Shown here piece by piece: positions 1 through 8,316 of a stretch of DNA of 64,000 nucleotides. This stretch comes from Candidatus Eiseniibacteriota bacterium. Its GTDB lineage: Bacteria > Eisenbacteria > RBG-16-71-46 > CAIMUX01. The translations under genes were made by a program, and so were the position numbers. Positions within the stretch are counted from its first letter, which is position 1; each line of letters starts with the position of its first letter. Where the stretch lies: positions 2,542,001 through 2,606,000 of the forward strand of contig JACKCR010000002.1 of NCBI GenBank assembly GCA_020633975.1, read 5' to 3'. Below the pieces are notes generated by a model. It was given only the letters and a program-made list of their open reading frames with translations, did not search any database and had not been told where the DNA came from.

Positions 1-961
1 GGTCGAACTCGAGGAGGCCTCTCCGCTTGATCAGATCCCCGTTCATACCCGAGACGAAGAACTCCCCGCCCCCGTTGCTCACTCCACCCTCTTCGTAGAG
101 CGTGTTGTCGCGTGCGGGTTCGATCACGACACTGCCAGGGATCCCATCGCAAGGATCCGTCGTGCACGTCGTGTCGTCGCCTTGGTACGTGCCTCCCTGG
201 CTACTGCAGTCGGAGGAGGTGAGGAGAAGGCAGAAGTCATCCGCGAGACAGCACGCGCCGACCGTCGTCCCGCCGGGCGTGTAGTCGACGGTTAGTTCCG
301 GGCGAAACGACGCCGTGGGGTTCGACCGGCTGTCGAACCGCTTCGCCGTCGAACCAGATCCTTCGTCGCCTCGCACGATCCAGCCGAAGTTGGCATACGG
401 ATCGTCGAGCCAGCCTTGCACGTCCGTCGCCATCCCGGCGTCGGACCACGTGTACGTACCGGTGCCCGACACGTTGCGGGACGCGCTTGCCGAGGCCACG
501 AAGTCACCACCGGCATTGGTCCAGAAGTCGTTCGGAAAGAAGCGATGGAGCCAGGTGGCATCCCCATCCGTGGCGGCAGCGCCACCGCCCTCCTCGCCTA
601 CCGCGTCCGACCAGGCTTCTCCCCAGTCGGCGAGGAGCCGATGGAGCGAGGTCGTTTCGCTCGTACCGTTCGACACACGGGAAGCGTGCAACTGCAGCGT
701 GACGGAGTGGATGGTGGACCCGGGCGGGATGTTTCCCGCGATGTCGAACGCCAGCACGGTCCGGCTCACCAGCGCCTGGCTGTTCGTGCCGGTGAAGACG
801 TAGTCCCCGACGCCGTTGCTCCCCGTGGGGTTGGCCTCGTAGAGGGTGTTGTCCTTCGCCGCCCGCAGCGCGACCACGTCGGCCTGGGCGAGAGAGGCGA
901 CGGCGCAGAATCCGCAGATCCCGAGCGCCGTCCCCAAGGAGATTCGGTCGATTCGTCGCAA
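1..961 (-). CDS. Secreted DNRLRE-type repeat protein, partial (C-terminus beyond the window)
   Basis: The frame is open from a TTG at 961 to the left edge, so the protein is truncated by the window and its C-terminus is not visible. It begins with a hydrophobic signal-like segment ending near SLAQA. A domain opening with KDNTLYEANPTGSNGVGDY follows, then FDIAGNIPPGSTI and LHRLLADWGEAW. These are characteristic of the DNRLRE surface-protein domain. A six-Cys module (GACCLADDFC...TDPC) comes next, and a second DNRLRE-like unit (ARDNTLYEEGG) starts before the edge. The Cys module is the same type as in the genes at 28369 and 37097. The gene lies 50 bases after the FG-GAP gene on the same strand and is probably co-transcribed. 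No good Shine-Dalgarno decides the start, and other TTG codons lie upstream. Role unknown; probably a surface or secreted structural protein. Confidence 0.75.
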   Translation of the reverse strand, partial: MRRIDRISLGTALGICGFCAVASLAQADVVALRAAKDNTLYEANPTGSNGVGDYVFTGTNSQALVSRTVLAFDIAGNIPPGSTIHSVTLQLHASRVSNGTSETTSLHRLLADWGEAWSDAVGEEGGGAAATDGDATWLHRFFPNDFWTNAGGDFVASASASRNVSGTGTYTWSDAGMATDVQGWLDDPYANFGWIVRGDEGSGSTAKRFDSRSNPTASFRPELTVDYTPGGTTVGACCLADDFCLLLTSSDCSSQGGTYQGDDTTCTTDPCDGIPGSVVIEPARDNTLYEEGGVSNGGGEFFVSGMNGDLIKRRGLLEFD

Positions 962-1010
962 GTACTCGTTCCGTTTCCTCGAAACCAAGTGCTGCGGCAG
1001 GCTGCCTACG

Positions 1011-2882
1011 CTACCTCGCCGGCAGCACCAAGACCCGTCGAGCATCTACCGTACGGCCCTGCGACACAAGCCGCAGGAAGTACGAACCCGAAGCGACGGA
1101 ACGGCCTTGTGCGTCACTCCTGTCCCACTCGATGCCGACATCTCCGCCGAACTCTGTGGCTCCGGGGGCCGCCAACGTCCGTACGAGACGTCCTTGGATG
1201 TCGCGCACCTCGACAAGTGCCGGGGCGGCGCCACCGCGAAGGGAGATCCTCGTCGTCTCACGAACCGGATTCGGCGTCGCCGAGACGAAGGACCACCCTG
1301 TCTTGACGGCTGGGGTCGTGTCGACATCAGACGGCACACCGTCACCTTCGACCAACGTCAAGATGGTGCCGGCAGGGATCGACTGGTACTCCTCCGCGAG
1401 CCCAGAGGGCCACTGAACGAAGAGGCGTTCGACGGTCGTTGCGTTCCCGAGGCCGAAATGGAGAGTCGACTCGCTGGAAGAGAGGAACCCTGTCCCAGCC
1501 CGACGCTCACGGAGTTGCCAACCGTTGGACGTGAGGATCCAGACTTTCGCGCCGACCGCGTCACGGTTGCTGATCGTGCCGATGAGATCGACACGGAGGA
1601 AGTCGTCTCCGACCGTTCCGCGTGGGTGGTGTTCGTTCTCGTAGAACGAACTCGGCTCGTCCCCAGGGAACTCCCAGTAGTTCGTCACGTAGAGATCGAG
1701 ATCGCCGTCCTCGTCGTAGTCGCCGACGGCCGAGCAGAAGCTGGGCCCGGTGTTGTTCGTCCCCGATGCGACGGAGACATCGGCGAAACCCGAGCCGTCG
1801 AGATTCTCGAAGAGCCGGTTCTCCGCTCCCAGCGATCCCCCACCCCGTGCCTCCGTGCCAACCGGCCTGGGGTTCCCGTCCTCCTGGGAAGCGTTGACGT
1901 AGAGGTCGAGCCATCCATCGTTGTCGGCGTCGAAGAAGTCCGCACCCCAACAGATGTAGTTCACGGCCACGCCGTTCTCCGCGGTTACGTCGGTGAACAC
2001 GCCGCCGTCGTTGCGGAGCAGGACGTTTCCGAAAGCGAGGTTCGTGATGTAGATATCGAGATCGACGTCGTTGTCGTAGTCGGCGATGGCGAGGCCCATC
2101 GTGGCGATGGAGATCCCTGCCCCCGAAGCGACGGACACGTCCGTGAAGACGCCTCCATCGTTGCGGAAGAGCCGATTCTCCTCCCCGCCGAAGAAGTCGT
2201 CGTTCCCGACGTAGAGATCCAAGTCCCCGTCGAAGTCGTAGTCGAACCAAGCGGGCTGGTAGGTCCACCCGTTTTGGTTGTCGACACCGAGAGTCTGAGC
2301 GACGTCTTGGAAGACACCCCCGCCCATGTTGTGGAGCAGGTAGTCTCGCTGCCCCTGATAGCGACCGACGTAGCAATCGAGCAGTCCGTCACCGTCGTAG
2401 TCGGCCCAGGCGGCGCCTGTCGAGAATCCGGTGAAGTCGAACCCGGAACCTGAGGTGATGTCGACGAACGTGCCACCGTCGTTCCGGAAGAGGAGGTTCG
2501 TGTCGGAGGGGTTGTAGCTGGTCAGGAGCAGATCCGCGTCTCCATCGTTGTCGATGTCGGCGGGGACCACGGCCTTTCCGAACGTGGAGGAGTTGACCCC
2601 GGCCTGGGATCCCACCTCCGTGAACACCCGATTCCCGTCGTTCCGGAAGAGGAGGTTCGGGTCGCCGTCACCATCGACGACGTAGAGATCGAGGTCTCCG
2701 TCCCCATCGATGTCGAAGAAGGCCACGCCAGCGCCCCAGTAGCTGTTGCTCTCGACCTCGACGCCGAGTTCCGGCGCAACGTCGCTGAACACAAGTGCCG
2801 CTTGGGCGTGGGAAGAAAAGGAGATGCACGCGAGTACGATTCCGAGCGACGGAACGACTCGAGCGGAGTGGGTTCTGCTCAC
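1011..2882 (-). CDS. Secreted FG-GAP/VCBS repeat protein with ASPIC/UnbV and FlgD-Ig-like C-terminal domain
   Basis: A 623-residue exported protein. After a signal peptide (LGIVLACISFSSHAQA) come about seven FG-GAP/VCBS units with the calcium-loop signature DxDxDGDxDLY, which predict a beta-propeller. An ASPIC/UnbV-type segment follows (NRDAVGAKVW...FGLGNATTVERLFVQWPSG). The last ~90 residues form a FlgD-Ig-like domain (PNPVRETTRISL, DIQGRLVR, GSYFLRL), a fold common as a C-terminal sorting or anchoring domain in FCB bacteria. I chose GTG at 2882 because GGAG lies about 8 bases upstream and the signal peptide starts immediately; an in-frame start at 2972 is possible. The ligand is unknown. 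Convergence with the sorting-domain class is family knowledge; secretion route is inferred. Confidence 0.88.
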   Translation of the reverse strand: MSRTHSARVVPSLGIVLACISFSSHAQAALVFSDVAPELGVEVESNSYWGAGVAFFDIDGDGDLDLYVVDGDGDPNLLFRNDGNRVFTEVGSQAGVNSSTFGKAVVPADIDNDGDADLLLTSYNPSDTNLLFRNDGGTFVDITSGSGFDFTGFSTGAAWADYDGDGLLDCYVGRYQGQRDYLLHNMGGGVFQDVAQTLGVDNQNGWTYQPAWFDYDFDGDLDLYVGNDDFFGGEENRLFRNDGGVFTDVSVASGAGISIATMGLAIADYDNDVDLDIYITNLAFGNVLLRNDGGVFTDVTAENGVAVNYICWGADFFDADNDGWLDLYVNASQEDGNPRPVGTEARGGGSLGAENRLFENLDGSGFADVSVASGTNNTGPSFCSAVGDYDEDGDLDLYVTNYWEFPGDEPSSFYENEHHPRGTVGDDFLRVDLIGTISNRDAVGAKVWILTSNGWQLRERRAGTGFLSSSESTLHFGLGNATTVERLFVQWPSGLAEEYQSIPAGTILTLVEGDGVPSDVDTTPAVKTGWSFVSATPNPVRETTRISLRGGAAPALVEVRDIQGRLVRTLAAPGATEFGGDVGIEWDRSDAQGRSVASGSYFLRLVSQGRTVDARRVLVLPAR

Positions 2883-3052
2883 TGTGAGTCTCCGAGGTGT
2901 GATGAGTGGGCTGCGGTTTGGCTGTATCGCCGCTTGCAAACGAGTGTATCGTCTTGCCCGTTGGGCGAACAAGGATCTTGCGTGGGGACTCGGCCCCGAA
3001 GACCACCCAAGATGCTCGTTCCGGTACGATCCCCACTCCGAGGAGGGCGGTC

Positions 3053-4291
3053 ATGAAGCGCTGGTCTTTGCCTTTGGCCCTTTTGGGTCTTTGCGCGACG
3101 AACGGATGGGCGGCTACCCACGTGGTCGAGGCGGATGGGAGCGGTGACTTCCCGACCATCCAGGCAGCCATCGAGGCATCTTCGGACGGCGACATCATCG
3201 AACTGGGCCCGGGGACGTACCTAGGCGCGGGAAACCGAGACGTCGACTTCCTCGACCGGTCACTCACCGTCCGATCTCGTTCCGGCGCGTCGAGCTGCGT
3301 CGTCGATTGCGAAGGAACTGCGGAGGCACCTCATCGGGGCTTCGTCATCGACGGCCCGTCCGGCAAGTCGAGCACGATCGAAGGAGTGACGATCCAAGGA
3401 GGGCATCTCTCCGGGACGTCGACCCACGGAGGGGCAATCCTCGTCGATGGAACCGGTAACTCGCTCTCCCTCATCGACTGCGTGCTCCAAGACAACCAGA
3501 CGACCGCGTGGGGCGGAGGCATCGCAGTGGTCGATCGAGCTTCCCTCACTGCAGATCGGTGCGAACTGACCCAGAACCAGGGCGGCAGAGGCGGCGCGAT
3601 CGCCGTCTCCAACAACGCGTCGGCCGAGATCAGCGGATCGACGATCGAGTCCAACACTGCACTCAGGGGTGGTGGGGCGTTCGCGAGCACGACCGCCGAG
3701 CTGAACCTCCTCACCTGCCTCCTGGTCGGAAACGTCGCGAACGGCACTGGAGTGACGGATAGGAGCGGCGGCGCGGTCCACTGCAGCAGCTCGACCTTGA
3801 CGATCGACCACTGCACCGTGGTCTCGAACCAGGCAGTAGGCTCAGCTGGCGGGGCGGTGTACGCGCAACTCTCTACGTTCGACATCTCCCAAAGCACGTT
3901 CTGGGCGAACGCGGCAGACGCGGGCGCCGGGCTCGCTTGTGCCCTCGGTGGCACCGGAACTGTCGAAAACACCATCCTCGCCGGCGGAACCGAAGGCGGC
4001 TCGGTGGACCGAGGCCCCGCCACGGTGACGTTCACGTGCTCGGACATCTTCGGGAACGTGGGTGGCGACTGGGTAGGCGGGATCGAGGAGCAGTTCGCGA
4101 TCAACGGTAACATCGCGCTGGACCCGGTCTTCTGCGACCCGGATGGAGGCGACTTCGGTCTCGGCGAAGGATCTCCTTGCGCCGCGGCTTCGAACCCCAC
4201 CTGTGGCCGGATCGGCGCTCAGGATGAACGCTGCCAGCTCGACCCTGTTCACGAAGCAAGCTGGGGGCAGGTCAAGTCGCTCTTCCGCTGA
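3053..4291 (+). CDS. Secreted right-handed parallel beta-helix protein with SWGxxK tail
   Basis: A 412-residue exported protein. ATG at 3053 is preceded by a GAGGAGGG ribosome site and begins a clear signal peptide (LPLALLGLCATNGWAA). The mature part opens with HVVEADGSGDFPTIQAAIEA, the usual entry to pectate-lyase-like beta-helix proteins. Repeated rungs follow with GG(A/G)I motifs, such as HGGAILVD, WGGGIAVV and RGGAIAVS, typical of polymorphic outer-membrane-like repeats. No catalytic residues can be assigned. The C-terminus ends SWGQVKSLFR, a tail shared with three other exported proteins in this window. It is related in design to the minus-strand beta-helix gene at 34040-35626, which carries a FlgD-Ig-like end instead. 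It is divergent from the FG-GAP gene. Confidence 0.85.
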   Translation: MKRWSLPLALLGLCATNGWAATHVVEADGSGDFPTIQAAIEASSDGDIIELGPGTYLGAGNRDVDFLDRSLTVRSRSGASSCVVDCEGTAEAPHRGFVIDGPSGKSSTIEGVTIQGGHLSGTSTHGGAILVDGTGNSLSLIDCVLQDNQTTAWGGGIAVVDRASLTADRCELTQNQGGRGGAIAVSNNASAEISGSTIESNTALRGGGAFASTTAELNLLTCLLVGNVANGTGVTDRSGGAVHCSSSTLTIDHCTVVSNQAVGSAGGAVYAQLSTFDISQSTFWANAADAGAGLACALGGTGTVENTILAGGTEGGSVDRGPATVTFTCSDIFGNVGGDWVGGIEEQFAINGNIALDPVFCDPDGGDFGLGEGSPCAAASNPTCGRIGAQDERCQLDPVHEASWGQVKSLFR

Positions 4292-4338
4292 TCCGCTGAT
4301 GTCCGGGTTGGGGCCGCCCGCCCCATAGCCCCCGCGGT

Positions 4339-4357
4339 CGGGGTCGCCCGATCCCCG
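4339..4357 (+). terminator. GC hairpin after the beta-helix gene
   Basis: CGGGG and CCCCG pair around a nine-base loop about 50 bases after the beta-helix stop codon. It sits inside a larger GTTGGG...CCCAAC inverted repeat. There is no T tract, so intrinsic termination is only a possibility. Confidence 0.3.
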
Positions 4358-4471
4358 TCCCAACAGGCAGTTGTGCGCTCTCTTGGCCGATCGGCGGCAT
4401 GCCTATCAGCTGACGCAATCCGTTTGCACCGCCGAGTTCGAATAAGTCACAACCGAATCTGATGCCCGACA

Positions 4472-4480
4472 TGATAAAAT
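4472..4480 (+). promoter_or_regulatory. Extended -10 promoter element upstream of NHL lipoprotein genes
   Basis: TGATAAAAT matches an extended -10 (TGn then TAAAAT) in otherwise GC-rich DNA. It lies about 40 bases before the ATG at 4521. No convincing -35 box stands at the right distance, as is common for extended -10 promoters. It would drive the three-gene NHL/P460 operon. Confidence 0.4.
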
Positions 4481-4520
4481 GTCGCGTAGCGAACTCAGTC
4501 ACCAAGGGGGTTCCCGACAA

Positions 4521-5741
4521 ATGAATGCAACCATGCAACGCTCCACGGGGCGTCTGTTCCCCATCGCCTTCGCGCTCACCGTCACCTCACTGCTAGCACC
4601 ACTCGGCCTCACCGGGTGCGGTGACGACTCCTCCTCCCCGGATCCGACGCCCAGTGTCGAGTGCGGCGATCCGGGCACGATCTGTACGTACGCCGGAATC
4701 GGCAGCGCGCAGTACAGCGGAGACGGCGGACCGCCCGAGGAGGCGGGATTCTACTTCCCGATCGACATCGAGTTCGTCTCGACGGGCGACGCCTACATCC
4801 TCGACTGGAACAACCACGCGGTACGGAAGGTCGAAAACGGAATCGTCCGCACCGTGATGGGCGTCACGACCGGGTTCCCGGGCGACGGACCGGACGACCA
4901 GTCCGATCTCACCCTCCCGGGCGCGATCGGGACGACCGTCCACCTCAACCACCCGACCCAGCTGATGGAACTCGAAGACGGGACCATCCTCCTCTCGGCT
5001 TGGCACAACCACAAGCTCCGCACGTACGATCCCGTAACGGAGCGAGTTCTCGTGGTCTGCGGTGCCGGAGCGAGTTTCGCGGGTGACGGCGGTCCGAGCC
5101 GGGATGCCCTGCTCAGCCAGCCACAGTGCACGATCGCAGACGCGAACGGTGACTGGTACATCCTCGACCAGAGGAATCAGCGGGTCCGCAAGATCTCGAT
5201 GGACACGGAAACGATCGACACCGTGGTCGGGACGGGAACGCCTGGATTCGGTGGCGACGGTGGATCTCCCCTCGGCGCGATGCTGCACTTCGATACCGGC
5301 GGAAACCCGGCTCCGTCCGGCGCCCTCACCTTTGGGCCCGACGGTCGTCTCTACATCTCCGACACGCTCAACCACCGGATCCGTCGCGTCGACTTCCAGG
5401 CCGACGAGATCGTCACGATCGCGGGAACGGGCGTCAACGGATACAACGGGGACGGGATCCAGGCGACCGAAGCCCAGCTCAACTATCCGAAGGACCTGAT
5501 TTTCGGACCGGACGGACGGCTCTACGTGGCCGACGACCGGAACCACCGGGTTCGCGCAATCGACGTGAGCACCGGAGTCATCGAGACCGTCGCAGGAACG
5601 GGAGTCCGCGGCTACAACGGTGACGGCATCCTCGCCACCGAAGCGCAGCTGAACCGCCCGATGGGTCTCGAGTTCGACGCCAATGGCGATCTCTACATCG
5701 CGGACTGGGAAAACAACCGGATTCGCAAGGTCACCTTCTGA
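4521..5741 (+). CDS. NHL-repeat lipoprotein
   Basis: A 406-residue predicted lipoprotein. The signal peptide ends in the lipobox LTGC, so the mature N-terminal Cys should be acylated. I chose ATG 4521 because AAGGGGG lies about 10 bases upstream; an in-frame ATG at 4479 has no such site. The body is a set of NHL repeats with recurring elements such as TYAGIGSAQYSGDGGP, GPDGRLYISDTLNHRIRRV and ATEAQLNYPKDL, predicting a beta-propeller. Extracytoplasmic NHL propellers usually bind other proteins or glycans; no enzyme motif is visible. The next gene encodes a paralogue 44 bases downstream, so the two probably arose by duplication and share a transcript. Confidence 0.87.
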   Translation: MNATMQRSTGRLFPIAFALTVTSLLAPLGLTGCGDDSSSPDPTPSVECGDPGTICTYAGIGSAQYSGDGGPPEEAGFYFPIDIEFVSTGDAYILDWNNHAVRKVENGIVRTVMGVTTGFPGDGPDDQSDLTLPGAIGTTVHLNHPTQLMELEDGTILLSAWHNHKLRTYDPVTERVLVVCGAGASFAGDGGPSRDALLSQPQCTIADANGDWYILDQRNQRVRKISMDTETIDTVVGTGTPGFGGDGGSPLGAMLHFDTGGNPAPSGALTFGPDGRLYISDTLNHRIRRVDFQADEIVTIAGTGVNGYNGDGIQATEAQLNYPKDLIFGPDGRLYVADDRNHRVRAIDVSTGVIETVAGTGVRGYNGDGILATEAQLNRPMGLEFDANGDLYIADWENNRIRKVTF

Positions 5742-5785
5742 TACTCCAGCAACCGCCGATCGAGCATTCGCACAGGAGCCTAAAG

Positions 5786-6997
5786 ATGCGCACATTGCGA
5801 CGGATCATGAACCACACTTCCGGTTCCGGGCGGTCCACTCTCGCGCTCGGACTTCCCCTCGCCTCCATTGGTCTCGCAGTCGTCCTCGCCACCGGTTGTG
5901 GCAGCGACAGTACGAAGCCGGACCCCGTGGATCCGGAGCCGGAGGAAACCTACGGAGTCATCGAGACTTGGATGGGCACGGGGATCAACGGACTCGGCGC
6001 CGATGGCCCGATCGAGACCGTGAACCTGTCGAACCCGCAGGATCTCACCTTCGGTCCGGACGGAAACGCCTACGTTCTCGACTGGAACAACCACCGCGTC
6101 CGGAAGGTGGTCGACGGCGTCTCCGAGACGATCATCGGAACAGGACAGCTCGGCGATGCGCCGGAGGGCCAGGCCATCGAGTCCTCGCTCAACCACCCGA
6201 CCCACGTGGCCTTCGATCCCGCGGACGGCAACCTCGTCCTCTCCGCCTGGCACAACTCGAAGGTCATGAAGATGAACCTCGCCACCGGTGAGTTCAATCG
6301 TGTCTGCGGTGACGGTCGTCGGTCCTTCGGCGGCGACGACGGGCCCGCGATCGACGCGATCCTGGACCTTCCGGTCTGCTCTGTCTTCGATCACGATGGC
6401 AACCTCTGGATCACGGACGTGGCCAACCAGTGCGTCCGGATGATCGATACTGCTGGCGTCATCACGACCGTGGTGGGAACGCACGAGGCCGGCTACAGCG
6501 GCGACGGCGGCCCCGCGACCGAGGCGCAGATCTTCATGCCGATCGGCCAGCAGGCTCCGCCCGTGGGCCGTGCTTGCTTCGACGAGGATGGCAACTACTA
6601 CCTGGCCGATAGCTACAACCACGTGGTCCGGATGGTCGACCGCGCTGGGATCATCCACACGGTCGCAGGTACCGGGCAGCGTGGAGCGACGGGCGACGGC
6701 GGCCCGGCGACAGAAGCGCGGCTCTACCGTCCCTCCGACGTCGCGATCGGTCCGCACGGCGACCTCTTCATCGCGGACACGTGGAACAGCCTCATCCGCA
6801 AGGTCGACAAGGAGACCGGGATCATCACGACGATCGCCGGACAGCCGAACACGACGCCAGGCTATGGCGGCGACGGGGGGCATCCGAGCGAAGCCCTGCT
6901 CTTCCAACCTTTCGGCATCGAGTTCGACCGCGAGGGCAACCTCTACATCGCCGACACGAACAACAACCGCATCCGCGTGATTCGGAGGTTCAGTTGA
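5786..6997 (+). CDS. NHL-repeat lipoprotein, paralogue of the preceding gene
   Basis: A 403-residue lipoprotein with lipobox ATGC at the end of its signal peptide. The start is supported by AGGAG about nine bases upstream. NHL repeats fill the mature protein, for example GPDGNAYVLDWNNHRVRKV, TVVGTHEAGYSGDGGPATEA and REGNLYIADTNNNRIRVI. The layout matches the upstream gene, so the two are tandem paralogues. Its TGA overlaps the ATG of the next gene (TGATG), which points to translational coupling with the P460-like cytochrome. An extracytoplasmic beta-propeller role is inferred from the family; the partner is unknown. Confidence 0.87.
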   Translation: MRTLRRIMNHTSGSGRSTLALGLPLASIGLAVVLATGCGSDSTKPDPVDPEPEETYGVIETWMGTGINGLGADGPIETVNLSNPQDLTFGPDGNAYVLDWNNHRVRKVVDGVSETIIGTGQLGDAPEGQAIESSLNHPTHVAFDPADGNLVLSAWHNSKVMKMNLATGEFNRVCGDGRRSFGGDDGPAIDAILDLPVCSVFDHDGNLWITDVANQCVRMIDTAGVITTVVGTHEAGYSGDGGPATEAQIFMPIGQQAPPVGRACFDEDGNYYLADSYNHVVRMVDRAGIIHTVAGTGQRGATGDGGPATEARLYRPSDVAIGPHGDLFIADTWNSLIRKVDKETGIITTIAGQPNTTPGYGGDGGHPSEALLFQPFGIEFDREGNLYIADTNNNRIRVIRRFS

Positions 6998-7530
6998 TGA
7001 GTTTTCGTCCCGGCCGGGCGGTTCGCCGCCCGGCCTCGACCTCTGCCCGCTCGTCCGTCCTATCGATTGCTTCCGCTTCAGTCGTGGCTCTAGGACTCTT
7101 GGCCTGCGGCGACGACGATCCATCCGAACCAACCCCGGAGCCGGTCGCGCCCGCGTTCCCTGCAGACTACGAAACCAGCTACACGATGGTTCGCGACTGT
7201 CGGGAGACGTCCGACCACGGACTCGGCGTGCAGGTGCAAGTCTGGGCGGACCCGACATCCGCTCAGAAGTACGTCGACGGCGACTACCCGCTCGACGAAG
7301 GCTCGGTGCTCGTGAAGCCGCTCTACGCAGGTGACGACTGCGAGACCGGCGCTCTTCTCGGCTACGTCGTCATGGTCAAGGGAGGGCCGGGTACGGCCCC
7401 CAACACGAACGACTGGCTCTGGCAGGAAGTGGACGCCGACAGAAACGTCACCAGGAACGGCGATCTCACGTCCTGCACCGGGTGCCATCGCACCTGCGCG
7501 GACCGAGACTACACCTGCACCGACGAGTGA
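6997..7530 (+). CDS. Cytochrome P460-like lipoprotein with one CxxCH heme site
   Basis: A 177-residue lipoprotein (lipobox LLAC). The mature part has the layout of the cytochrome P460 domain: FPADYETSYTMVRDCRE near the start, VWADPTSAQKYVDGDYPLDEGSVLVK in the middle, GYVVMVKGG, NDWLWQEVDADRN, and a C-terminal SCTGCH c-type heme site followed by two further Cys. P460 proteins act on hydroxylamine or are small redox carriers. The Lys cross-link that defines true P460 catalysis cannot be assigned by eye, so only the fold is called. The gene is coupled to the NHL gene upstream and converges on the lipoprotein gene at 7546. Confidence 0.72.
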   Translation: MSFRPGRAVRRPASTSARSSVLSIASASVVALGLLACGDDDPSEPTPEPVAPAFPADYETSYTMVRDCRETSDHGLGVQVQVWADPTSAQKYVDGDYPLDEGSVLVKPLYAGDDCETGALLGYVVMVKGGPGTAPNTNDWLWQEVDADRNVTRNGDLTSCTGCHRTCADRDYTCTDE

Positions 7531-7545
7531 GCCGACCGGCGCTGG

Positions 7546-8271
7546 TCACTCGACCGGCGCCGTCCCCCGGAACGATGCTTTGACGTATCCCCAGCTCGCA
7601 ACGTGAAGCGCATCCCTGCTCTCGGTGGGAGTTTCCGGCACGCTCACGAGCCCCAACACACCCGAGTCATGCCATCCGACGATCGCGTATCCAGACGCGG
7701 ATTGTCCGTCAGGACCACCGGTCATCGATACGTCCGTCACCTCGAAGGTCTGGGTGCCCGAGACCACGTCGATCCCCTCTAGGTAGTTGACGATCATCGC
7801 GATCTCGTAGGGGCGCACGAAGTGGCCGGGCTCGCTCTCCATCCATTCCGAGCCGTCCGCGGGCCGGAGTTGGGGATTGAGCGGAAACTCGGTGTCGAGG
7901 GGTGGACGCGCCTCTCCGGTTGGCCATACGCCCTCCTCGCCGCCAAAGAGGCGTTCCATCGAGAGGAACTCCTCTTCGCGTCCCCATGTCGGCGCGATCT
8001 GGAACGAGTCCTGATCGATCGGAGCGAACTCGAAGACGAATCCGGGCGCGATGAGTGAGTCGATCGTCGCGATCTGGAGGTGCGAATAGGCGTGGGCGAA
8101 CGCGCTGATCAGGTCATCCGGAGTCGCGGGAAGGACGTACTCAGGGCCGGGCGGAGGAGAGGTCGTATCTCCTCCGCAAGCGGAGAGCGCAAGCATCGAC
8201 AGCGACACCCAGAGAAGCAGGGAGCCGAACGGCCCACGAAGACGTGGTGGTCTGAAAGTCATCCAGCTCAT
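7546..8271 (-). CDS. Lipoprotein with NTF2/SnoaL-like layout and SWGxxK tail
   Basis: A 241-residue lipoprotein with lipobox LSAC. The mature part starts TPDDLISAFAHAYSHLQIATIDSLIAPGFVF, which resembles the helical opening of NTF2/SnoaL-like (DUF4440-type) folds. Later segments include FEVTDVSMTGG and GYAIVGWHDSGVL. No catalytic residues are recognisable. It ends SWGYVKASFRGTAPVE, the tail also found at the ends of the genes at 3053, 21736 and 33230. Start choice is uncertain: ATG 8271 and ATG 8262 both lack a strong ribosome site. It is the last of three minus-strand genes (13126 to 7546) and may be co-transcribed with the cytochrome pair. Confidence 0.65.
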   Translation of the reverse strand: MSWMTFRPPRLRGPFGSLLLWVSLSMLALSACGGDTTSPPPGPEYVLPATPDDLISAFAHAYSHLQIATIDSLIAPGFVFEFAPIDQDSFQIAPTWGREEEFLSMERLFGGEEGVWPTGEARPPLDTEFPLNPQLRPADGSEWMESEPGHFVRPYEIAMIVNYLEGIDVVSGTQTFEVTDVSMTGGPDGQSASGYAIVGWHDSGVLGLVSVPETPTESRDALHVASWGYVKASFRGTAPVE

Positions 8272-8316
8272 GGTCGCGCAAACACGGCCTGTACCGCAAG
8301 CCGCGGGGCCCAACCT

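Noticed and set aside
846-2453. Long plus-strand open frame (535 codons) opposite the FG-GAP gene
   Set aside because: Antisense shadow of a high-GC gene; no domain, and the minus frame has clear VCBS repeats and a signal peptide.
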